A stretch of DNA of 64,000 bases, from assembly GCA_035235625.1 (NCBI GenBank), contig CP141147.1, positions 24,100,756 to 24,164,755 on the forward strand. Direction: 5' to 3'. This stretch comes from Saururus chinensis. Taxonomy: Eukaryota; Streptophyta; Magnoliopsida; Piperales; Saururaceae. The position numbers and the translations under genes are program-made. The first letter of the stretch is position 1; the number at the start of each line of letters is the position of its first letter. Below the pieces are notes generated by a model, which was not told where the DNA came from, did no database searches, and saw nothing but the letters and a program-made list of their open reading frames with translations. Positions 12,161-26,678 of this stretch are shown piece after piece.

Positions 12161-13330
12161 GGTGACAATGGACCAAGTCTTATTGTATTTGGAACAAGCT
12201 AAATGTGGAAATTATTTTCCCACCTGGTCTTTGTTAGAAACACTTACTCTTCAAATTTTGTTGAGAACAGCAAGGGTTTAATTTTAAGCATTGTAAGATG
12301 GTTTGCAAAGGTTGGAAACATGCTATGAGCACTTCCAATTTTATTGTCGAGTTGTGTTCTACTAATCATCAGACATATAGTTATTTCCTTCAATGATGAA
12401 GGTGTTTCGAAGTTACCTTCCATTTCACCCTTCACTTGCAATAGATACTAATTTGGAATTATTTTTTCCTGAAGACATGATTTTTTTAGCAACCTCTACC
12501 AATGGGTTAGTTCTATGTAAAAATGATGCTCAACGCACAGATAGGTACTACATTGTTCAACCAATGGTTGGAGATTGGGTTCTTATTCCAAGTCCTAGAT
12601 TGAGGTATATATCAATTGCTTATGCAATTATGGAAAATCATATAAATGGCTACCATTATAAGATATTTAGATTATGTTTATCTGACAAGCATGACAATTA
12701 TCTTATCGAAGTGTTTAGTTCCGACAATTGGGGGTGGAAATATATCGGTGAATCAAACATAGTGAATTTCGCTTCAGTTAGATCAGAACCACCCATATGT
12801 GTTGGTAAGTATGTGCACTTGCTTATAGATGAAACAAAGGTTTTTGTTTTTGACATGGACACCTGTGAATGTACTTATATTGAACTACCTACCAATGCCA
12901 TAAGAATTGTTGGGAATCATATTTTGGTTTTAGCGAGCCGTGAGGGACGTCTTTGACCTTGTCTCTCTTATTGGTCATGAATGTTTATACATTGGATTGT
13001 CTGGAAAAATTGGTTTGGGCTGAAGTTCTCAGTTTTCCTATATCAAATTTAGTCACCAAGAATGTTGAAATAAATAGTATTCTATACCACTCGTTTGTTG
13101 TATTCGTTTTGGTTACAAAAAAAGAGGCCTTCTTTTGTGATGTAATTAATAGAAGCATTAGAACTGTGAAACTAGAGTATTCTTTCCGTGAACCTGGTAT
13201 TATGCTTTTCATGAGTGATTACAGCGCTCATCCAATTCCTCATAGTGGTGAAGATCCGACAAGCTACAATGGCAGGTGGATTGTTGAAAATCGAGTCCTT
13301 GTTTGTTTGCAAGACAATGAGAGGACTTGA
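12160..13330 (+). pseudogene. F-box protein gene fragment captured by the Helitron
   Basis: Reading from about 12294, the peptide CKMVCKGWKHAMSTSNF resembles the end of an F-box domain. It is followed by a short stop, then frames 12393-12956 and 12953-13330 that read like the F-box-associated C-terminal region of plant F-box proteins (FLATSTNGLVLCKN, YYIVQPMVGDWVLIP, KLVWAEV). The stops near 12394 and the frame change near 12953 show decay. The fragment opens right after a splice-acceptor-like TTTTGTTTTAG, so genomic rather than cDNA sequence was probably picked up. F-box proteins are substrate adaptors of SCF ubiquitin ligases; the target cannot be told. It lies between the solo LTR and the Helitron transposase gene, in the same orientation. 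The family assignment is an inference from short motifs. Confidence 0.6.
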
Positions 13331-14439
13331 AATTTGTGTGGTGGCCCGAGTTATTTTAGTGTTCGTTATGAGTATTTAGTTTCTTTGCGCAACGCATGTT
13401 TATTTTTCCATGTATGCTGAATACTAGGCAAGTACTTTACTTTAATTTTGTTCTAAAAAAGACTGGTATAATATATGATACTTTTTCTTTTATTATTTTT
13501 GTTACTTGTGTATCTAATTATGCGAGTTGTTACCCATTTGATATAGGAAATTATTATTTTGTCTTCACCTTACACATGAAGCCCCTAAGCGAAGCAATGT
13601 TTATTGGTATATGTTCGTAATTATGTAAAAAAGATTTATACTACATAAATAGATTTGATGTACTTATATAAGCCACAACTGGTCATTTTTTATCATGCAT
13701 TTTAAATTTTAAAATAGTGATGTAAAATCCGACACGTTGATTTCAATAGCGTTCAACATCGCATATCACATACAAATTATAACATATTTCCAAGCATGTA
13801 TAACATGTCGCATATACTGAGTTTGATAAAGACTAGACTCTCATTCCTTTAAATTAATGGTTTCTATTATGGAATAAACAATTATATATGTCATTTTTTA
13901 TATTTATTAGTTATATATACAATATCTATGTGCAAAAAATTTAGATGACTAGAAACTGTGGCAGTCACGAAGTTGCATCCTTCCAAATATGAACTAACTA
14001 ACCCTATGTATGCCACGAAGTAATAACACACTAAACAAACCCACCTAGGACAAAATAAGCATAATTAAAGAACAATAGACTAGACCAACCTCCAATATAC
14101 GTAAGGGTCCCTTCCGAACCAGTCATCCATTATATAAAATTAATCTGACATCATCAATGTCTAGCCACATTTAAAAAAGATGCTGCTAATAAGCTTAATA
14201 TTAATAACATTTTCAATTCAATGCCACAAATAGTTACAATTTTCCCAAACTGAGAACAAAGATTGCAAATGTTTATTACATAAGCTTATTATAAAATTTT
14301 CTCCTCTCTCTACCCTCTCTTTCTCTCTTTTTCCTCTCTCTTTCTCACTATCTCCTCTCATTCTGCTTCTCTTCTCACTCTTCTCTTTTAGTATATATTA
14401 TATTTTAAAATTCATGAAAAAAATTAAATAATTACACCA
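13331..14439. other. AT-rich noncoding stretch with CT-rich block
   Basis: No gene recognised. 14293-14395 is a pyrimidine-rich run of CTCTCT, TTTCTC and CCTCTCT words. It resembles the CT arrays of the CACTA elements further on but has no flanking AGCGACG units. Confidence 0.5.
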
Positions 14440-14650
14440 TGAATGAGTGAGTATTTACGTGCTTATGTAATTCATTTTTCATGAAATTATAGGCATTCTA
14501 TAGGGTACTCTGGGAAATTGGGATCAAAATTAATAAGGTCCAGGACAGTTTGCCACAGGTAGATGAAAATGCCCTTTATTCATATCCCTCTTTTGCTACG
14601 CTTTTGGATGTAATTTTGGTTAGTTTCTGAGGTATATTTTACTAAGGTAT
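14440..14650 (+). repeat. Third, partial copy of the Helitron left-part repeat
   Basis: GAGTGAGTATTTACGTG, then TCTATAGGG, ATCAAAATTAATAAGGTCC, CAGTTTGCCAC and GATGAAAATGCCCTTTATTC match 1960-2170 and 275-490 in order. It directly adjoins the right arm of the inverted repeat. Confidence 0.75.
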
Positions 14651-14659
14651 GGGGTATTA

Positions 14660-14835
14660 TTAATTAAAGATTTAGGCCAAAAACCCTACCTCACAACTAC
14701 CATATAAAATCAAAATAGTGACCGATAAATATGTACCTTCAAGGTATGCAACTGAAGGAAAATAAGATTCATATATAAAAGGTTCTTTTGATGACGAATA
14801 TCAGACTTCAATATTGAATATGCGTTCAACATAAT
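14660..14835 (-). repeat. Right arm of a distant inverted repeat (partner 4960-5135)
   Basis: Reverse complement reads ATATTCGTCATCAAAAGAAC, ATACCTTGAAGGTACATATT and GATTTTATATGGTAGTTGTG, matching 4960-5135. The inversion must postdate the repeat it adjoins or come with a second Helitron copy. Confidence 0.75.
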
Positions 14836-16717
14836 ATATTACGAATACACTATTAAAGAAAATATGATTTAATTCAAAAGCATATACATACATGCATATA
14901 TAATGATTAAAATTTTCTAAATGCCCACTACTATATGTATTTAAATACCAATAAACATGGCATAAATAATAGAACCATAATTGCGTTGCAATAAATTATA
15001 TTGAATTCAAAAATGATCTTTTATTATGAACGTTTCAAGGTGGAAAAATAATAAATACAAAGTGTGTGTGGGACTAAAATACATGCTATAATTATACATT
15101 GTTTTTAATAGATGGAACATTACAAAAGAATTCGTCATAGTAATCCTCCTATTTAACTAATAGCTTCCAATTTTTTGACATACCTATAAGTAAGTTTTAA
15201 TTACTATTTTAATTAGCTTTGCAAAAGATACCATTTTAGCATTAATTTTATCTCTAAACACTTATGTATACTGTCGATTTATTTTATATACATAATGTTG
15301 CTAATACCTTTGATTTGAGATAGTATGTATGAATCGTATAATTATTTAGCGCGTTGCAATTGATTATTATTGAATATATTATCGGTATACACTTCAGATA
15401 TGGCTTAATCCTAACATTAACATGAATAGTCATGATACAATTACTATATCAATTAATGTGATGAATACAAATTAAATGATTGTAATTAGAGTTTCTAAAC
15501 CACACATTCTATTAATTACGGAACATGGAAATTTCACCATGATCCATGACAATCAATTACTCATCATTTAATGTTATAAGTTATGACATACAATAAATGC
15601 ATAATTTGTGGTAATTGAATAGGGTACAAACTCTTTGTTGCCACACCTATGTGTTCTTCATTTGGTACATGTCTTGACAACTTAAAGTTTCACCCCCACA
15701 TGTTTGTTGAATCAGATTTCTTTGCTTCTTTTGGTGTCTTATAAGAGGTATTGCACTCAAACTCGAAATAAATCTATTGTATAGGTTTTAACCTCTTGAA
15801 ATTTCCAAAGTTTTTCTTTACAAGATCAACATAGTTATTATATAAACGTGTGATACGATGGTGTAATATTTCTCTTTTAACAACGAGTGCTTCCTTATTG
15901 TTGTACCTATCTTTTATCCAAAGAATTGTGTTTTCAAAAAAATAATACTTACATCATCTTTTGATAACACTACTTTATACCATATCATTCGGTTTTATTG
16001 TGACTACATTCTAAACATTTGTATGTATTAAAGAGCATATGCCCTTTGTTGACTTCATATCTACATCATTTTCTTATAGTTCGCTGGTGTATAATCAAAT
16101 TATTACTTGTGGTCGCTATCTTTAACTACGTTGGATAGGTACGTTTCGCCCTTACTTCTACTTATATGTGACAATATATGTTTGATTGTTTATTCATATA
16201 AGTTACATTAATATATATGATACATTTGTTGCTTACACATAGATATTGTCCTTTCTATATTTGTGTTTTTTGTTCATGTGGGGAATGCAATTGCTCGTTA
16301 TTATATGTGAAATAATCAGTATATATAAATATTTGAAAATGGCTTTCCTATTTGGGAAACTACTTTGTTTTTTATTTAGATATGCTTAACTATATAGATG
16401 TCCTACTGTTATTATACATTAGATATTCTTTCGATTTTTCTTATTTGATTATCATGCTTTTTAAAAAAATTTAAGTATTAATGATATCATTCACTTCTAT
16501 ATAAATATGTTTGTATACTTCTCTTTTTATTTGTTTCATATGGAATATCAAATCATATATTATTCTTATACAGAAGAAAAAAATCTTATTACATCAATTA
16601 AATAGGTTGGATCTTTGATATATAAAATGCTCACCCTTTATTAAAATGATATTACCTAAGACATATGTTATACGTATGTTATTAGGGAATTTTTTTTAGG
16701 TTTCTCAAATGTCTTAG
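14836..16717. other. AT-rich leader upstream of the Helitron transposase gene
   Basis: About 1.9 kb with no recognisable frame on either strand, very AT-rich. It may hold the promoter of the Rep-helicase gene, but no convincing TATA box could be singled out in such biased sequence. Confidence 0.5.
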
Positions 16718-18029
16718 ATGGTGTTGGAGACATCTACATCAAATAGAGAAGCAAAAAACGCTAGAAAATGTGTGTGGTATGCTCAACTATCTACTGTAGA
16801 AAAAGATCGGTTACGTAAGAAGAGAGTTTTAAATAGGATTGCTGCAAAGGAATGTTTGAATCTAAAAAATAGGACTTCATCGAGTTCAGGTGCGGAGTCC
16901 AATAGAAGCAGTGCTTTAACAAACCCTGATGATCAACTTTTAGATATAAACAATGGTAAATTGACTTACATTTGATGGCTTTCTTTTAGATTTTTCGCAC
17001 TTGCTTTTGGGATAACATTTTTATGTCTTCCCTATTGACAGACCAAGTGGATGGTCAAATTGTTGTTACTCATGATTCTCTCACTACCGATATGGAATTG
17101 ACTAACATTGGGTACAGTCAATTGGAAATGGAATCATTTGAATTGCCCTCAATGTCAAAATTTTTGAGAAAGAAAGCTAGAGTTCATCGTATAGACCTAG
17201 ATGTTGACTACGAATATTGTGGAGCAAAACAATTCAAGACAGAGACAAAGGCCTTTTGCTGTCAAAATGGGGGTGTTACAATTAGTTTTATGGAATTTCA
17301 CCAGAGTTAGAAGAACTTTATGTTGGAACCTCAGATGAGTGCAAGGCTTTCCGTGATTGTGTCAGGGCTTATAATAGCCTTTTTTCTTTCACATCCATTC
17401 GTGCTCAAGTCGATGAGAGTGTCAATAATATGTGGGTTGGAACATATACCTATCGAATTCATAATCAAATTTATCATTCCCTCCACTCTCTACAACCAAC
17501 GGATTTGGGTCCACGTTTCTTGCAACTGTATTTTTATGACGCAGATCATGAGGTAGAAAATCGCATACGTCTAATGTCAAACTTGTTACCGCCATTGCTA
17601 CAAAAGATTATTAAAATCAATCCTTAAGCTCAATTTCTACGGCAACTTAGCCATATGGGGGATGTTCGTGACTTGAGAATTGGTATTCAGAAAAGTTGTG
17701 CTCATGATCAACGTGTCTACAATGCACCATCTTCGTCTCAAGTGGCTGCTATTTGGATCAAAGGAGATGATGAAACAGGTGAGCGAGAAAGGCAAATTAT
17801 TGTTCATGGAAAACAAGGTGAATCTTATAAAGTTCAACCTTATTATGGATGTCATGACCCTTTACAATACCTGTTGTTGTTTCCAAGTGGTGCGACTGGT
17901 TGGCATGCTGGGATTAAATGTTGTTGTTTAGCAAATTCAGTATATTCATATAGCATAGAACAATTTGAGCAAGAATTACAAATTCAAGGCCAACTGAATT
18001 TCAATTTGAACAATTGGACCACATGATAT

Positions 18030-18760
18030 GAGACGAAGATATTTGGATGCCATGGCTCTTGTTCAAACATATGGTAAACCAGATTTATTTATTACAATGA
18101 CATGTAACCCAGAATGGCCTAAGATTACTAGCCAATTGAAACCTGAAGAATCTGCATCCAAAAGACCTGATATTGTTTCGTGAGTTTTTAAGGCCAAGAT
18201 AGATGATTTGAAGGAACTTATTATAAAAGAAAGCTTCATGGTTAGAGTTATTGCCCATGTTGATGTGATTGAATTTCAAAAATGAGGGTTACCACATATT
18301 CATTTATTGGTGATAATGGCTAGAGAAGACAAGATTGTGGGTGCCGATACATATGACAGATTTGTTTGTACTGAAATTCCAAATGTTGAAGAAGATGCTT
18401 TATTACATAGGCGTGTGATGAAACACATGATGCATGGACCTTGTGGGATTTTAAGAATAAACTCTCCATGCATGACAAAAGGAGGTTGTAGTTTCAAATA
18501 TCCTAGAAGATTTATGGATGTCACTATAGAAGGTGATGATTCGTATCCAGTATACAGGAGATGAAACAACAGTTTGTCTGTATATGTGCATGGTCACACT
18601 TTAGACAATTGATAGGTTGTTCCTTACAATCATTTTCTGCTGAAATGTTATGATTGTCACATGAATGTTGAGGTATGTTCAAGTATCAAGGCTGTAAAGT
18701 ACCTTTACAAATATATATATATATATAAGGGTCATGATCATATCTCTGTGCAATTGATGA
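18030..18760 (+). other. HUH (Rep) endonuclease region of the Helitron pseudogene
   Basis: The frame reads MRRRYLDAMALVQTYGKPDL then FITMTCNPEWP, the usual lead-in of Helitron Rep. The metal-binding HUH motif is H-I-H at 18295-18303, just after a TGA. The two-tyrosine motif at 18700-18741 reads YLYKYIYIYKGHDH. Family members have YLYKYIYKGHD, so two extra residues (I-Y) have been added by a 6-base growth of the TA run at 18711-18726. Confidence 0.9.
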
Positions 18761-19599
18761 ACAATTTACATGTTGATGATGTTGATGTGATAAAGAGTTA
18801 TCAAATCGCACGGTGGGTATCTCCGCCCAAGGCAGCTTGGCAAATTTTTGCATTCAGCCTTAGTGATAATCGTCCAGCTGTTATCAATTTGCAACTTCAC
18901 TGACCAAAAAAGCATACAATCTCTTTCTATGATGGTCAAAATTTTGCTAATTTTCTTGGTAATGAGGTGAGCTATCAAACCATGTTGACAACTTCACATG
19001 CTTGGACGTTACTCTATCGAGAATTTCCCACCTTTTATATTTATAATGGTCAAAACCTTTCACGGGATCCGAGAAAATCTGGTTTTGCAATTGGTCAAAT
19101 AAACACTGCAAATCCTGTTGAAGGAGAAAGATATTATTTAAGACTTTTATTGAATCACGTTTGTGGAATAGAGTCATTTGAACATTTTCTATATGTTAAC
19201 GGCATACAATGTAAGACGTTTCGTGAGGCAGCACAGATGATGAGATTATTGCTTGATGACAATGATATATTGTTATGTTTGGAAGAGGCATCAACGTTCT
19301 CAATGTCTGCTTTATTAAGAACACTATTTGCAATAATTTTGGTATTCTGCGAACCTGTTGATGTGCAAAAATTATGGGACACTCTTGGATATGTCTGACG
19401 ACTATGATTTTGCAAGTGGAGTTTTGGACACCGTACGTGCTGCTTATGTATTGAAAGAAATTGGTGAGTGTGTTGCGAATTTAGGACGTTCTTTGGATGA
19501 ATTCGATTTACCAAAGATTGAACTTGATTCTTTTATATATAGTCGAACAAGAGAGGTAATTGAGGAGGGATTAATTCCAATATCACATCAAGATTAAGC

Positions 19600-20967
19600 A
19601 TATGACATAATTATTGTACGAGTTGAATCTAGATTACCCGGTGTTTTCTTTGTCTACGGTCCTGGTGGGATGGGTAAGACTTTTTTATATAGAGCTATTC
19701 TTGCAACAATTAGACAAAGAGGAATGATTGCGCTTGCAACAGCAACCTCTGGGGTTGCCGCATCAATCTTGCTAGGAGGTCGTACTGCTCATTCTAGATT
19801 TAAGATCCTGATTGACATTGGTGTTAATAGCTCTTGCAATATTTCAAAACAAAGTGGGCTAGCACAATTACTTGCACAAATAGATTTGATTATATGGGAT
19901 GAAGCACCAATGACAAAAAGGTATGGATTTGAGGCCTTGGATCACACTCTCCAAGATATACTAGATTGTTCAAAACCTTTTGGTGGAAAAGTGGTTGTGT
20001 TTGGTGGGGATTTTCAACAAGTATTGCCAATGGTCCCCAAAGGTACAAGAGAAGAGATAGTTGATGCAAGTTTGGTTTGGTCAAGGCTTTAGCAAACCAT
20101 TGAGATATTGCCTCTCACTATAAATAAGCGAGTAAGAAATGATCCAGATTTTTGTTCATATTTACTTCGGATTGGCGATGGAGATGAAACATGTGTTCAA
20201 GATGATTACTTTCATATTCCATCAAATATGTTGATTCAAGCTTCAGATTTTGAAATAGGAACTTCCAAATTGATTGCAAAAATATTTCCATCTTTACAAA
20301 CACAAGTTATGGAACCAAGTTATTTGGGAGAGAGGTGCATTTTGACAACTAAGAATGAATTCGTTGATCAAATAAATGCAAGAATTGTTTTGTTGTGTAG
20401 TGGCAATGCAATAACATACTACAGTTATGAGACGACAATTGATGATACAAATAATTTCTATCCACATGAGTTCCTTAACACACTTAGTCCTAATCGCCTA
20501 CCTCCACATAAATTGGTACTCAAGGAAAATTGCCCAATCATGTTATTGCGAAACCTAGATCAAGGAATGGATTGTGTAATGGAACAAGGTTGATTTGTAT
20601 CAAGTTTGATCGTAATGTTATTCATTCTCAAATTGCAACAGGGGAATATAAGGGAAGAAATATTTTTTTGCCAAGGATTCCTATTGAGTCAGCAAATAAT
20701 GAAAAGTGCCCATTTAGATTTAAACGTAAACAATTTCCAATAAGGTTGGCATTTGCGATGACTATAAATAAAGCTCAAAGTCAAACCATTGAAAATGTCG
20801 GTTTATACTTACCTGGATCTGTTTTCTCTCATGGCCAATTATATGTTGCTTTATTGAGAGGTACTTCTAAATTGAAAACAAAAATCTTGATCAAACATTC
20901 TTCGGATAAGACAATACCACATAGATCGACACAGAATGTTGTATTTAAAGAAGTGTTTACCAAATAG
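19600..20967 (+). other. Pif1-like helicase region of the Helitron pseudogene
   Basis: Walker A is GPGGMGKT at 19658-19681; motif Ia is ATSGVAAS; Walker B is LIIWDEAPM near 19885-19915; motif III is VVFGGDFQQVLPM near 20000; motif VI region is FAMTINKAQSQT near 20752 and HGQLYVALLRG near 20830. All motifs are readable although a TAG at 20090 and a frame change near 20575 break the chain. The helicase is thought to unwind the donor strand during rolling-circle transposition. Confidence 0.92.
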
Positions 20968-21070
20968 CTTGTGACTTACATAATAATTAATCTTAAAAAT
21001 TTATTTGTGTTTATTTACATTATCTTTTGTTACTAACGTTTGTACTCGTTACTAATTTTTTAGGTTTACA

Positions 21071-23384
<2,314 letters not shown>

Positions 23385-24203
23385 AACTATACTTTATTAA
23401 TTTTAGCTATTTAACTTCTTTATCCTTACTTGCTTTTATAGACTATTGACTTATTATATACTTCTGTTCTCACTAAATTGGACAAACTAGGTTGTTAAAC
23501 ATGAGATTGTCATGACTTACATTCGATCTACATAATTTATAACTTTACATTGTTACATTATGTGATTAGACTTGTTGTTTTAAAAACTTGTATATTACGT
23601 ACTTGTTTTCATCCATTTTTTGTATATGGTTTGGGGTTGACAATTTAAAGTTTAGGGATTACAATTTATATTTGTTTTCCTATGATGGTCATATGTGAAT
23701 GTGATTTCAAGTTTACACGTTTGGCCATGTTTCCTTTAAGAAAATTTATACTTATCAATACTATTATAACTCTATTGATTGTGCATCGTGTTTGAATAAT
23801 TATTATTTTACACAATGTATATTTATATAAAAAAATATAAAAAATTATTAGTTTTAGTGTATTGTTGTTAGTTTGTCTATCAAAATAATAGAACATTTAG
23901 ATGTTTACTTATGTATTAGGTTTCATTTTATATGCAACTCTATTTTAAATAAAATCATTAAAAACAAATTGCAAGTAATGTGAAATCAATTCTGCTTGTA
24001 CAATAGTTATAATCAATTATATTTGATACATATGTTTTTAATTTGCTCTTCAATTTGACCTTATGGCATTCTGTTCTTCAAATTAAATTTGATTCAACAA
24101 TACACCAAATATTTGGTATATGTAATATATTTTTATGTGGTCAATTTTTTTATATTTAAACGATAAAAAATATTATATTTTTGTTGTTTTATATAAAAAA
24201 TTT
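23385..24203. other. AT-rich 3' region of the Helitron
   Basis: Non-coding, T-rich, between the end of the RPA-like gene and the terminal hairpin. No repeat or gene recognised. Confidence 0.55.
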
Positions 24204-24233
24204 CATGTGCTTTTGCACGTGCACTACTCCTAG
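24204..24233 (+). other. Helitron 3' terminus: hairpin and CTAG end
   Basis: CATGTGC, loop TTTT, GCACGTG forms a 7-bp stem with one G-T pair at 24204-24221. Eight bases later comes CCTAG, and the next base is T, so the element ends at 24233 in a T-flanked site as plant Helitrons do. The spacing of hairpin to CTAG fits the 10-12 base rule. Confidence 0.9.
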
Positions 24234-24404
24234 TAATTTAAAAATGATGAAGTGGGTTTTAAAAAACTTGTAGGCTGTCAGCCTAGCCATATTCTACTTA
24301 GTCCTCGGATTGAGTTAGACTTTTGGAAGTTGGCCTAGCGCCAGAGTTGGGTGTTAATCTCTTATGGCCTAGCTGGAGCCCACTTTTACATTGGCATGAT
24401 GGGA

Positions 24405-24596
24405 AGTGTTTTTTATGCTTTATACTTAATATGAGCCGAGCATAAGAAACACCTACAAGGTGTTCATTTTCAAGATTGATGGTGTACACGTTAGCGTAAA
24501 TATGTGCTACTACGTGCGCCACCAATCTTGAAAATAAATACCTTGCAAGCATTTTTTACACTCAGCTCATGTTCTTGATGGAGCATAAAAAACACT
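24405..24596. mobile_element. 192-bp MITE with 15-bp perfect terminal inverted repeats
   Basis: Left end AGTGTTTTTTATGCT (24405-24419) and right end AGCATAAAAAACACT (24582-24596) are perfect inverse copies. Inside, TTTTCAAGATTGATGG and CCAATCTTGAAAATAAA pair as well, so most of the element can fold on itself. Target duplications are not clear. A related element lies at 27765-27904. Superfamily undetermined. Confidence 0.7.
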
Positions 24597-26340
24597 ATTA
24601 GCCCGCTAATAGTTCTAATCTTGAGTTTGAACCCCATTCCATTAGTCACCTGCCTAAGGATTCATCCTGATTTAGCAAATATATATGATGTTGTATTTGA
24701 GGGAGTGGCAGGCCGGTTATCCTGCTCTTTTCAATTTAGTCCTATAAACTTGGACACCCCTTCTTATAAAAAAAATTAATATTTTAATAATGGTAAAAAA
24801 CAAAGGGAAACACAAGTTGCTGAGAAAAAAGAAGGAAGCACCTGTTGATGTGGTGGGGCATTATATACATATTGTCAACTCCCAACTTTTTGGATCTACA
24901 CCGAACTTCTATGACCATGTCATTTTTGTATGGAAAAATATTTATAACACTCACTGTGGGATTAAAATCCGACCTTGATCAGCTCACGCGTATAAAAGTT
25001 TCTTCCTGTGGTCACGTCTATGACCATCTTTCAGTATATCAAAATCTGATAACTTTTGACTTTGTACTTGTTCAAACTTAGTTGTAAACCATTACTTCAA
25101 TGGCTGGCCTTGCTTCCACCATAAGTAAATTAAATGGCATCTACATTATTATTCCTTATATTTAGTTATCATATACTCTTGATGAATCAATTTTGACTAA
25201 ATTTCTTTGGCCATTGGTTTCTGAGGATAACTTCTAGGCCATTTTTTGGCTATGAAAGTGAAAGTTCTCCTTTCGGTAGATAAAAAAAAGACAAAAGTGA
25301 AAGGTCATCTGTCAAGAAATAAATGATAAAGTACTCTTTTGTCATAGTAATATTTATTTATTTAAAAAAATTATAATTTTTATTAAATAGTGAGAATAAA
25401 AAATAAGTTTATAATATTCTTTTTAAGTATTTAATTATTTAATTTAAACAAAATAAATAATAGATATGAAGTCTATCACCTCTTATTTTATTCAACCCAC
25501 CCAACTTTTATACCGTTAGTAGTTATCCACTAACTCGACATATATAGATGATAGATATTTACCGATTGTATTAAAAGGGGTAGGCTAGATAAAGTAGGGG
25601 GTGACAGGCTCCTCATTTATAGATGATATAAAATATTTTTTTTACCAAATAGAGCATTTAATGTATGCTAGAAAAACTAAATTATTATTTTCAAGAAGAA
25701 CGAAAATTCAACTCCAATAAAATTGGACCATGCAAAAGAATAGATTTATATAAGCTCATGTGGCAAACAAGAAAAGCAGAATATTTTCTTTGTCTGTATT
25801 AATTATTTAAATAAAAAATTAATTTATATTCTAAATAATTAATATAAAAATAATAATAACCCAAGAAATCTATTTAATAAACTTTCTTTAGTTAGATAAC
25901 ACATATGGTCCAAGTGAGCTTGTTATAAGGCTTACACATTCTACCCAACTAAAACTATGTTGAGAAATTTTATTAAATATATTCATTAAATGAAAAATAA
26001 AATATTTTATTAGTTAATAAGAATCGTTAAAACGATTAATCAATAAAAAATTAACTGTGTTTCCAAAATGACATAAAATAGTCAACTGGTTTAAGAAGGA
26101 AAATAAAAAACAATATCATTTTTTTTTCTTATGAACTTTTCAACCCACAACCACTCCAAAAAAAAACAAAAGCATGCTGCCATGTATTTTTGACTTTCAG
26201 AAGTAAAAAAATAATTCCGACTTGCTTAAAAAACCTACACTTGCAACGTAATCCCCACCATGGCTGACGTCCTTCACCCGAGCCGACCTCCCACATGTCC
26301 AGGGCCGCCTTCCATTGGGCCCCTGTGTAGCCCATTCAAA
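24597..26340. other. Intergenic AT-rich DNA upstream of the SAUR gene
   Basis: Nothing gene-like recognised. AT content rises sharply at 25340-26100 with many A and T runs, then falls at about 26240 where the GC-richer promoter of the SAUR gene begins. Confidence 0.55.
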
Positions 26341-26382
26341 CCTTCTCTAATGCTCACTGTCACATTTGCCCTGAAATTCCCG

Positions 26383-26445
26383 TGTCTCGGACGCATTCAA
26401 GCATCGTGTCTAAGCAAAACTTCGCCTTGACGCACCATTATAAAA
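26383..26445 (+). promoter_or_regulatory. Core promoter of the SAUR gene: auxin-response element and TATA box
   Basis: TGTCTC, the classic auxin-response element core bound by ARF factors, is at 26383-26388. TTATAAAA at 26438-26445 is a good TATA box about 234 bases before the ATG. The pairing of both upstream of a SAUR gene supports auxin control. That is inference from motif positions. Confidence 0.55.
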
Positions 26446-26519
26446 CGATGGTTCCCCCTCCACCAGTTGTTGCTCATCTCAGCTACACAATCTGTATGTC
26501 TGCAACTCCTCCCTAGGCC

Positions 26520-26618
26520 ATGTCCAACCTGCCTCTGTCCCTCTCCGACTCCATCCTCACCCACTTCCTCTTCGCCATCTCCGGCCCTGACCCCCTCGCC
26601 CTCTCTTCCTACTCCTAA
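26520..26618 (+). CDS. Upstream ORF in the SAUR leader, 32 residues
   Basis: ATG at 26520 opens a 32-residue frame (MSNLPLSLSDSILTHFLFAI start) ending TAA at 26616, 60 bases before the SAUR ATG. It lies between the TATA box and the main start and so should be in the mRNA leader. Its base composition is GC-rich like the main frame. It could lower translation of the main frame; no family resemblance is seen, and a second ATG (26658, in the main frame) also precedes the chosen start. Confidence 0.35.
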   Translation: MSNLPLSLSDSILTHFLFAISGPDPLALSSYS

Positions 26619-26678
26619 CGCAACCTCCATTTCCCTCAGTTGTTGTATTCAGAGCTCATGTTAGAAGTGTGTTGTGAC

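Larger units (their letters stand above)
16718..20967 (+). pseudogene. Helitron Rep-Pif1 helicase transposase, decayed
   Basis: Order of parts: basic N-terminus with RKKRVLNRIAAKE (16718-16955); a small intron 16956-17041 (GT...AG) joining in frame; a Helitron-like N domain (SFTSIRAQVDES, YRIHNQIYH); HUH nuclease (GLPHIHLL) with Y2 motif; then a Pif1-type SF1B helicase. In plant Helitrons this protein nicks and joins DNA for rolling-circle transposition. Here stops occur at 17625, 18181, 18283, 18562, 18610, 18613, 18901, 19595 and 20090, and frame changes near 17290, 18020, 19390 and 20575. Near 18020 about a hundred residues usually found before the Rep domain seem missing. Two of the TGA stops (18181, 18283) fit CGA to TGA decay. 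It cannot encode active protein, but the family is certain. Confidence 0.93.
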
